DNA from: a virus
Direction: 5' to 3' (one strand)
Length of the DNA stretch: 27,435 bases
IMG/VR virus record: IMGVR_UViG_3300028394_000266
Location: 1 to 27,435 of that record
Positions 21,934 to 27,435 of this stretch are shown here, piece by piece. Under the pieces are notes generated by a model, which did no database searches, was not told the DNA's origin, and was given only the letters and a program-made list of their open reading frames with translations. The position numbers were made by a program, and so were the translations under genes. The stretch's first letter is position 1. Every line of letters starts with the position of its first letter.

Positions 21934-22269
21934 ATGCGACCACTATGTAATATATGCAAAGAACGGCCTTGTGCAGTCAACTACTATAAGGATAAGAAAC
22001 CTTTTTATAGGCGCAAGTGTGACGGATGTGCTAGAGGCACTACACCTAGCCAACCTCGGTGGTTTCAATTAGGCTATCGTAAGAAAGATGCCTGTGAGAA
22101 ATGCGGATATAAGAGCCGACACTCTGAGCAGTTCAATGTATTTCACATAGACGGCGATCTTAACAACTGCCGTCCTGCAAACCTTAAGACAGTGTGTGCA
22201 AACTGTCAGCGAGTCCTACATAAAGAGGGCGTTCGTTGGCGTCAAGGTGATTTGGTACCAGATTTCTAA
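21934..22269 (+). CDS. HNH-like double-zinc protein (111 aa)
   Basis: Two zinc sites and an HNH-type core are visible: C5 and C8 (CNIC) with C29 and C32 (CDGC); then C54 and C57 (CEKC) with C88 and C91 (CANC) around FHIDGDLNN (70-78) and NLKTVC (83-88). This is the ribbon-flanked beta-beta-metal layout of HNH and endonuclease VII-type proteins, but the usual first His of the core is Phe and the last His (CH) is Gln (CQ), so catalysis is doubtful. I recall similar proteins in marine T4-like phages near the tail genes. The start is MRPLCNICKE, just after a perfect late box. The gene overlaps the dNMP kinase gene tail to tail by 86 bp and, with no terminator seen, its transcript would run antisense through it. 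Confidence 0.75.
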   Translation: MRPLCNICKERPCAVNYYKDKKPFYRRKCDGCARGTTPSQPRWFQLGYRKKDACEKCGYKSRHSEQFNVFHIDGDLNNCRPANLKTVCANCQRVLHKEGVRWRQGDLVPDF

Positions 22270-22879
22270 CCTGAAGATATAGGTCATCTATAGTGGCATT
22301 GTTGTCTAGGATATGATCAAACTTAGTGCCTACCCATGCTGTTTCGCTAGCATGAATTTTAAGTCGTTTTATACGCTCACTGCTGATAGCATAGCTTAGG
22401 TTGCGATCGCCTTCATTCATGTTAACAGCATCTTGATACCATTCAGGTAGTTGTCCACGCTGTACCCATACAATTTCGCCACCTGCGGCTCTAATTGATT
22501 TGATTTCGTTAGGAAAGCGACAATCGCTAATAACAATGTCATCTTTTGAATTACGGAGTTTATTCTCTAAGCTGGCAATCCATATATCGTCATGGAATGC
22601 TTTACGGCATACTTCTGTGCCCCAATATTGCAGGATCCAACGTGGTGTAAGATTGGGCATGTTTAGGCGTTCGCTCCACCACGGATCTACTTGTTCACGC
22701 CATTCACGAGCACTTTTTGTACGGCCTTCTAGCATGGTTCGATCCCAGCCAAATACCTGTGCTACTGCGTCTTTGAGACTGTTGGCAAAACTTTCTCGTC
22801 GAAATCCGTGAAAGTTAGTAAGATAATCAGCAACAGTGTCCTTGCCTGAACCAATAAAACCGCACACACCTATAATCAT
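22184..22879 (-). CDS. gp1: deoxynucleoside monophosphate kinase (T4 gp1-like)
   Basis: 231 residues (T4 gp1 is 241). The P-loop is GFIGSGKDT (7-15), followed by a lid/NMP-binding helix region (DRTMLEGRTKSAREWREQVD) and SDCRFPNEIKSIRAAGGEIV, a typical dNMP-kinase element. The enzyme phosphorylates dNMPs to dNDPs to feed phage DNA synthesis. It has an early sigma-70-like promoter and a good Shine-Dalgarno (TAGGAGACGCT-ATG). Its last 28 codons overlap the end of the plus-strand HNH gene, an unusual convergent coding overlap; conservation will tell which frame constrains the region more. Confidence 0.9.
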   Translation of the reverse strand: MIIGVCGFIGSGKDTVADYLTNFHGFRRESFANSLKDAVAQVFGWDRTMLEGRTKSAREWREQVDPWWSERLNMPNLTPRWILQYWGTEVCRKAFHDDIWIASLENKLRNSKDDIVISDCRFPNEIKSIRAAGGEIVWVQRGQLPEWYQDAVNMNEGDRNLSYAISSERIKRLKIHASETAWVGTKFDHILDNNATIDDLYLQVRNLVPNHLDANERPLYVGLADSLHTLS

Positions 22880-22900
22880 AGCGTCTCCTAAAGTAACGCT

Positions 22901-22929
22901 AGTATATAACAGTTTTATTACAAGGTCAA
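22901..22929 (-). promoter_or_regulatory. sigma-70-like early promoter for dNMP kinase
   Basis: On the minus strand TTGACC (22924-22929) and TATACT (22901-22906) are 17 bp apart, a near-consensus early promoter. It leaves a leader of about 15 nt carrying AGGAGA, in contrast to the fused promoters at the primase and 415-residue genes. Confidence 0.75.
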
Positions 22930-22983
22930 ATAATTTTTAGCCAAAAGCAAGTTTAACATTAAGTCGAGTTAGCCGCAATAGTA

Positions 22984-23757
22984 TTATCCAATAATAAATG
23001 TATAGCCGTGGCCGCCTGCTACCTGTTGCATTAGATCTGTTTCTAACTTTTCTATTTCAGCTGTACCTTCGCCTTTGATTGCTGTACCGTTTAGGCTAGT
23101 TCCGCCCTGTGGTCCTGCTATCTGTGCAAATTTTTCACGAGCATTACCCAGCATGACTTTACAGTTGGCCAGTGTGTAATCTTTAACCCATTGTGCCGCA
23201 TAGACATCATTTAAAATACCAATGTCCGGGCGATAGTTGTAGCAGTATAACATTAGTTCTTCGTCGTTAGTACGTGGACGTTGTAGTAGTGTTAGTTTGT
23301 GCGTTTGTGCATGCCACTTGAACTCAATAAATGCACCAAACATTTTACCAATCATTTCTTGATACTGTGCAAATAGTTCATAGGTCAGTATGCCGCCCAT
23401 GTTACTACTTGCTAGCAAATAGGTGTTAGAATAGGCCAAGTTGAATGGTTCAAAAATAGTGCCACCTGTACCTGAACCTGTTCTTGATCCTACCGAACGT
23501 CTAAAAATACTGCGAACTTCCACAACTTCTTTGGGAAGTATGTAGGTATTTTGGTCTGCTACTGTGGTCAAAAACATATAGCTTTCTTCTACACTACTGT
23601 CGCCGCGTTGACGATATTTTGCCAGAGCTCGTTGTAGTGCTGTTTCGTAATGTATGGGGTCAAGCTCAACATCAACCATGCCTTCGCCTAACATGGCTTT
23701 ACAATAAGTGTAAACTTCTGTACGTGCTTGCTGTAGTTCGTTAATTTCTTGTGGCAT
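22984..23757 (-). CDS. virion structural protein, neck/head-tail connector-like (257 aa)
   Basis: Starts MPQEINELQQARTEVYTYC. The region ALQRALAKYRQRGDSSVEES followed by FLTTVADQNTYILPKEVVEV and RSIFRR is the kind of segment seen in phage head-tail connector and neck proteins; the C-terminal part has YDYTLANCKVMLGNAREKF-like helices (here VKDYTLANCKVMLGNARE) and a Gly/Thr-rich end. T4 gp13 is a candidate counterpart, but the match is by pattern only. A late box GCTAAATA and Shine-Dalgarno AAAGAGAC precede the start, which fits a virion protein. Confidence 0.65.
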   Translation of the reverse strand: MPQEINELQQARTEVYTYCKAMLGEGMVDVELDPIHYETALQRALAKYRQRGDSSVEESYMFLTTVADQNTYILPKEVVEVRSIFRRSVGSRTGSGTGGTIFEPFNLAYSNTYLLASSNMGGILTYELFAQYQEMIGKMFGAFIEFKWHAQTHKLTLLQRPRTNDEELMLYCYNYRPDIGILNDVYAAQWVKDYTLANCKVMLGNAREKFAQIAGPQGGTSLNGTAIKGEGTAEIEKLETDLMQQVAGGHGYTFIIG

Positions 23758-23773
23758 AAGTGTCTCTTTAGTG

Positions 23774-23781
23774 TATTTAGC
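23774..23781 (-). promoter_or_regulatory. late promoter box for the neck-like gene
   Basis: The minus strand reads GCTAAATA, 16 nt before the ATG at 23757, leaving a leader of about 11 nt that contains AAAGAGAC. The octamer is identical to that before gp18. Confidence 0.65.
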
Positions 23782-23787
23782 GGTTTA

Positions 23788-23880
23788 TTAAGTTGGTCCG
23801 TCTGTTACTACCGGCACCTTTACAGTAACTCCTGCTCTTATAGTTACACCTGGCCCTATGGTTAATATTGTAGCACTCAT
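23788..23880 (-). CDS. 30-residue beta-strand mini-protein after the tail fibre gene
   Basis: A short frame beginning 3 nt after the fibre stop codon: MSATILTIGPGVTIRAGVTV and then KVPVVTDGPT. It is almost entirely short hydrophobic beta strands with Gly turns (IGPGVTI, RAGVTV), like one rung of a beta-helix or fibre-tip cap. Similar mini-ORFs follow fibre genes in marine phages, as I recall. Spacing, composition and position support a real gene, but a frame this short may be chance. Its start is preceded by AGGTTAGG as a weak Shine-Dalgarno. Confidence 0.5.
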   Translation of the reverse strand: MSATILTIGPGVTIRAGVTVKVPVVTDGPT

Positions 23881-23883
23881 AGA

Positions 23884-26800
23884 TTAACCTAACCTAGTAT
23901 AACCGTAATTCACAATCACAGGGCCTACACTGTTGTTGGTGATACCAAAGGTAAAGGTCCGAGATGCATTTCCCACAGTGGTTCCTCCTGTAGTTATTTG
24001 ACCGGCAGTGCCCGTAATCTGAGCGGGCATAGTGTCGAGCACTAACATGTTTCCCGTATCGTAATACCAACCGTATTGGCTTCCTAGGACAGGAACATTT
24101 ACATTAGTCACAACCACTGTGGCTGTATATGTAACTATACCATTGTCACATGTTCCATTCACCCATAGGGTATAGGTGCCTGGTCCAGGCACACTGAAGT
24201 TTTTAGTGTTGGCACCTGTGGCTAATGTCCAACTGTTTGTATAGGATGCAAACTTGCTTGCGGTAACTGTTCCATTAGTTGGCGCAGACAAGTTGCCACC
24301 TACGCCAAATGTCCAGCCTTGTGAATTGTCCACATCGGTCATTATCACTATGTCAGCATTGTCTGATTGGAGTGAGAATGCACCCCAGGTTTGTGTTCTA
24401 ATAATACTTTGATCCGGCAACTTTGTTGTACCATCTGTGCCAAAGGTCCATTCGTTTTTATTACCACTAAAATCAGTAGTTAATTTTATATCTTGTGGAG
24501 TTACTTCAAACTGTGTAGTTCTATCATTGTCAAGGTCTACCTGACGATTTTGTACAACAAAACTTACACCGCCTTGAGCGTCAGGATTGAAAACTTGAAC
24601 GGCTAAATCATTTCCTTCTTGGCCGAGAATATCTCCGGGAACAGTTAAGTTGCCAGTATTACCAAGATGCCATTCGTTGCTATTTGAAACAAGAGCTATG
24701 TAACCATCAACGCCGATTGAGGTAAGTTTTATTGCGCCGCCTGACTCGCCATCTGCGGTGATTCTCATTTCTGCTAAATTACCTGCACGATGCGTTGATA
24801 TCGAATCTATTGGAGTACCACCTAATGAGTATCTTTGATAGGTTAATCCGTTGTCAGCACTATTTCCACCAATAGTAACACCGTGACCATCTAATGCGAC
24901 TCGCATTACCTCTAACGGAGTAGTAGGACCAACTGTAATAAAACCACTTGAATGAATAGCAGACTGACCACTGTTTGTAGGCAATGTTAGATTACCATCT
25001 GTGCCAAAGGTCCAATTTTTGGTATCAGCTGATAGTTTGATAGTTGCGGTAGATTTAACAGTTGATGGATATTCTGGACCTGGACCTGTAGCGAAATTAG
25101 CAGACCACTGACCCCCGCCAAGGTCGTTCACAACGCCAAGTGTCAAGGTAAATGTATATCCTGGAATACCGTGATCAGCTTGGGTAAAGTTCCAAGAATC
25201 GCCTGATTGATAACCTGTATTGTGATCCCATACTGTGTCGCCACCACTGATCATTGTTTCATAACCATCACCGTTTGCAAGAGGTTGGAATATCACTGTA
25301 TAATGCCAAGCATTACCGCCGCCGCCTGCGTGATAAACAGGCACTAGGTTTGCTGTAAATGTTATAGGTGCTGATGCGGGTAGTGTCAAACTACCGGTTG
25401 CGCCAAAGTTCCAAGACTGACCATATGCAGAAGATAGTGAAACTGACTTGGTGTTGGCATCATAACTGTCACGTATGGCAATGAGTGAGGCTCTCATGTC
25501 ATTATAGAATTGAACTGTCATTAGTGGCAGAATAATCAATGTTGCACCAGGAGTACTTTGTAGAGTATAGGCAGTGGCTAAGAAGTCAATATAGCCTTGA
25601 GCAGTGGTGCCAGTTGGATACCAGTCGACCATTGGCCAACCGCCAGGCGGTACAAGACCGTTGTTAATTGTGGCTGTTATATAGCCACCACGAATAAATT
25701 CCCATCCAGCCAATGCTGAGTCATAGGCCGCAGTGCTTGGGCGTAGTTCGCCGCTGTTTGGTAGTGTCAAAGTACCATCTGTGCCAAATGTCCATAAAGA
25801 TAGATTAGACAAGATATCAATATTCTTGGCGCTCTGTATGCGGGCATTGTCGCTTTCAGTATTGGCCGCACCAGGTAGATTTAACTGCCCTGTTGTAGCC
25901 AATGCCACGGTATATGTGCCGTTGACCAGTGTACTTGTTGTGGCAAATCCACCGCCGCCTTGGACAGATTGGAAACCCAATGTGCCAGTACCATCGCTAT
26001 ACAAGTACCCTGTTGCAGTTGTACTAAACCATGCTGGCTTGTTGACAACATCAGTCCAGTTGCCAGTTCTTGCAACTGTGGCAAGGTTGTTGGTTAGGCT
26101 GTTGGCGATTAGTGTTGCAACTGAAGCTGTAGTTAGATATCCCTGTGATGTAACATAACTCTGTGTTGCGTAGTTTGTTAGTGAGTTGGCAATCAGGCCT
26201 GTAACTGTAGCCGTAGTGACAAAATTAGTCAAGCTATTTGCTATCAATGATGTTACAGTGGCAGTAGTTACCCCACTAACAAAATTGCTGAGACTGTTGG
26301 CAATTAATGCTGTTACAGTGGCGGTACTTACCCCACCTGATGTATCAATTACATACTGATAACTTAACGTGCCATTGCCGTCACTATATAGATAACCAGT
26401 AGCTGTGGTACTGACCCACGAGGGCTTGTTGACAACATCATTCCAGTTGCCAGTTCTCGCAACGGTTGCTAGGTTATTGGTCAAGCTATTTGCTATCAGT
26501 GCCGTTACTGTGGCAGTACTAACTCCACTGACAAAATTACTTAGACTGTTGGCTATCAACGATGTCACAGTGGCTGTAGTCACTCCATTGACAAAATTAG
26601 TCAAGCTATTTGCTATCAGTGCCGTTACTGTGGCTGTACTTACTCCACTGACAAAATTACTTAGACTGTTGGCAATTAATGCCTTTACTGTAGCAGTACT
26701 TACTCCGCCCGATGTATCAATTACATTCTGAAAAGTCAGCGTACCACTACCATCGCTGTACAAATAGCCAGGTGTTGTTGTGTTGAACCATGCGGGCTTA

Positions 26801-27150
26801 TTAACCACATCGTTCCAGTTACCGCTGGTTGCTACTGCGGAAAGTTGCGGAGCATTTGTAATGATACCGTAGTCAACTGTTGTAAGATAACCCCTGTCAT
26901 TTGTAAACGCAGATACTAGGGTAGGTATAACTGGTATTGTTGGTTTACCGCTTAGGTCAGCATACAGTCCACTGAATGCCACACTATTAAAATTAGGCTT
27001 GCCAGTTACCTCGCTCCAGCTGGGAATGACCGCAGTTTTTATCGAACCTAAGGTAACCTTGTAATTGCTCCCACTAGATACTACTGGAAATACAGTATCG
27101 CCGGGTGGACTTGTTAAAGATTGTAGTTGACTAAATTTTATTGATGACAT
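23884..27150 (-). CDS. large repeat-built tail fibre protein (1088 aa)
   Basis: The N-terminus MSSIKFSQLQSLTSPPGDTV leads into the fibre-type elements WSEVTGKPNF and YADLSGKPTIP. Then come three repeat families. Eight copies of a roughly 20-residue unit (TATVTALIANSLTNFVSGV type) lie in the first third. Three copies of a longer unit contain GNWNDVVNKPAW and GYLYSDGSGTL. Six copies of a W-F-G-G-L-P motif (WTFGTDGTLTLP type) are spread through the middle and C-terminal part. The C-terminal 120 residues (FSVPGPGTYTLWVNGT to FTFGITNNSVGPVIVNYGYT) look like a compact tip domain for receptor binding. There is no chaperone or autoprotease motif. The protein follows a subtilisin-like protease gene by only 3 nt, suggesting co-expression. 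Confidence 0.9.
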   Translation of the reverse strand: MSSIKFSQLQSLTSPPGDTVFPVVSSGSNYKVTLGSIKTAVIPSWSEVTGKPNFNSVAFSGLYADLSGKPTIPVIPTLVSAFTNDRGYLTTVDYGIITNAPQLSAVATSGNWNDVVNKPAWFNTTTPGYLYSDGSGTLTFQNVIDTSGGVSTATVKALIANSLSNFVSGVSTATVTALIANSLTNFVNGVTTATVTSLIANSLSNFVSGVSTATVTALIANSLTNNLATVARTGNWNDVVNKPSWVSTTATGYLYSDGNGTLSYQYVIDTSGGVSTATVTALIANSLSNFVSGVTTATVTSLIANSLTNFVTTATVTGLIANSLTNYATQSYVTSQGYLTTASVATLIANSLTNNLATVARTGNWTDVVNKPAWFSTTATGYLYSDGTGTLGFQSVQGGGGFATTSTLVNGTYTVALATTGQLNLPGAANTESDNARIQSAKNIDILSNLSLWTFGTDGTLTLPNSGELRPSTAAYDSALAGWEFIRGGYITATINNGLVPPGGWPMVDWYPTGTTAQGYIDFLATAYTLQSTPGATLIILPLMTVQFYNDMRASLIAIRDSYDANTKSVSLSSAYGQSWNFGATGSLTLPASAPITFTANLVPVYHAGGGGNAWHYTVIFQPLANGDGYETMISGGDTVWDHNTGYQSGDSWNFTQADHGIPGYTFTLTLGVVNDLGGGQWSANFATGPGPEYPSTVKSTATIKLSADTKNWTFGTDGNLTLPTNSGQSAIHSSGFITVGPTTPLEVMRVALDGHGVTIGGNSADNGLTYQRYSLGGTPIDSISTHRAGNLAEMRITADGESGGAIKLTSIGVDGYIALVSNSNEWHLGNTGNLTVPGDILGQEGNDLAVQVFNPDAQGGVSFVVQNRQVDLDNDRTTQFEVTPQDIKLTTDFSGNKNEWTFGTDGTTKLPDQSIIRTQTWGAFSLQSDNADIVIMTDVDNSQGWTFGVGGNLSAPTNGTVTASKFASYTNSWTLATGANTKNFSVPGPGTYTLWVNGTCDNGIVTYTATVVVTNVNVPVLGSQYGWYYDTGNMLVLDTMPAQITGTAGQITTGGTTVGNASRTFTFGITNNSVGPVIVNYGYTRLG
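26085..26715 (-). repeat. 60-bp coding repeats inside the fibre gene, with a 120-bp higher-order unit
   Basis: The DNA carries 60-bp units encoding the 20-residue repeat; two examples are 26221-26280 and 26281-26340. A two-unit block starting at 26481 is repeated at 26601, exactly 120 bp apart, with only two mismatches over the first 75 bases, pointing to a recent duplication. The block is split by one copy of the longer GNWNDVVNKP unit around 26345-26460. It is coding sequence, not a CRISPR array. Confidence 0.85.
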
Positions 27151-27153
27151 TTT

Positions 27154-27435
27154 TTAGAATCCAGATGTGATTGACCAAGGGTACGGATTATTAAACGGTT
27201 GGAATACTTGTCTATTGACCGCTCCCTGAAGACCGGCAAACTGCACATATCCGGCTCCTCCGTAGTACGTTTCGTTAAGTGTATTTAATAGTGCGTTCTC
27301 TTTAAGCCACTGTTGTACTTGCCATTGCTTATACCAAGGACGACTTTGTAATAGACATGCAACTACACCAGTGACCTGCGGGCATGACTGACTTGTTCCG
27401 CTAATCTTGTTTAGATAGAATGTTGCAAGATCGGA
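27154..27435 (-). CDS. subtilisin-like serine protease, C-terminal end (runs off the right edge)
   Basis: The frame is open from the window edge to a TAA at 27154-27156, 93 residues in all. It begins SDLATFYLNKISGTSQSCPQ and continues VTGVVACLLQ: the sequence GTSxSxPxVTGVVA is the catalytic-serine motif of the subtilase (S8) family, normally GTSMAxPhVaG. After it come a helix (WYKQWQVQQWLKENAL) and an aromatic/Gly tail (YYGGAGYVQFAGLQG) ending ITSGF. The catalytic Asp and His would lie outside the window. Its stop is followed by two A residues and the fibre gene start, so the two are probably co-transcribed. It may mature the fibre or other tail proteins, or act on the host surface. Confidence 0.75.
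   Translation of the reverse strand, partial: SDLATFYLNKISGTSQSCPQVTGVVACLLQSRPWYKQWQVQQWLKENALLNTLNETYYGGAGYVQFAGLQGAVNRQVFQPFNNPYPWSITSGF

Noticed and set aside
26085-26715. CRISPR-like regular spacing
   Set aside because: The 60-bp periodicity is coding and in frame; there are no unique spacers or palindromic repeats.
25733-26731. Plus-strand open frames opposite the fibre gene
   Set aside because: They are mirror images of the repeat-rich fibre sequence, with Val/Leu-rich shadow composition and no start signals.
1-27435. tRNA genes, insertion sequences, integrase or attachment sites
   Set aside because: None recognised by reading; the region is a continuous lytic-phage core with no transposase or integrase motif.

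Overview
The window is part of the genome of a marine T4-like myovirus (a relative of cyanophages and pelagiphages). The evidence is a set of hallmark genes: UvsX, UvsW, gp32, terminase gp16 and gp17, head completion gp4, tail tube gp19, tail sheath gp18 and dNMP kinase. They sit among small conserved genes typical of marine T4-like phages, with T4-type late promoter boxes (consensus NNTAAATA) in front of late genes. The DNA is AT-rich, there is no tRNA or ribosomal gene, and almost every base is coding. The host cannot be read from the sequence; a marine proteobacterium is a reasonable guess. Nearly all genes are on the minus strand; only two (1027-1401 and 21934-22269) are on the plus strand.

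Layout in minus-strand transcription order, right to left. (1) 27435-22984: the C-terminal end of a subtilisin-like protease, a 1088-residue repeat-rich tail fibre, a 30-residue mini-ORF and a neck/connector-like structural protein. (2) 22879-21934: an early dNMP kinase gene with its own sigma-70-like promoter, overlapped tail to tail by a plus-strand late gene for an HNH/zinc protein. (3) 21831-10539, the late morphogenesis block: gp18, gp19, a tube-like baseplate protein, a small unknown, gp4, gp16, two probable internal-head or core proteins, gp17 and a 529-residue unknown. (4) 10385-7573, the recombination block: gp32, uvsX and two small conserved genes, closed by a strong terminator. (5) 7493-1398, an early replication/repair operon driven by one excellent sigma-70-like promoter: an unknown 415-residue protein, UvsW, a 2OG-Fe(II) oxygenase-like protein, several small unknowns, a possible clamp-loader subunit, a zinc-finger protein and a 192-residue miniature of DNA polymerase III alpha. 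(6) 1401-1: a plus-strand conserved gene, a minus-strand structural gene and the first 47 codons of a gp61-like primase with its own early promoter.

Two features stand out. First, several genes have the promoter box fused to the start codon (about 5 nt for late boxes, 7-8 nt for sigma-70-like -10 boxes) and no Shine-Dalgarno sequence, which predicts leaderless mRNAs; other genes have a normal leader with a clear Shine-Dalgarno. Second, the gene at 1398-1976 keeps the DnaE active-site motifs in the right order, including all three catalytic aspartates, in a protein about one sixth the size of a normal DnaE.

Terminators sit at 7536-7568, 10451-10487, 13750-13777 and 18221-18249, and a C(UUCG)G hairpin lies between gp32 and uvsX. 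No gene-free stretch exceeds 300 bases; the longest (10386-10538) holds a terminator, a dyad and a late-type box.
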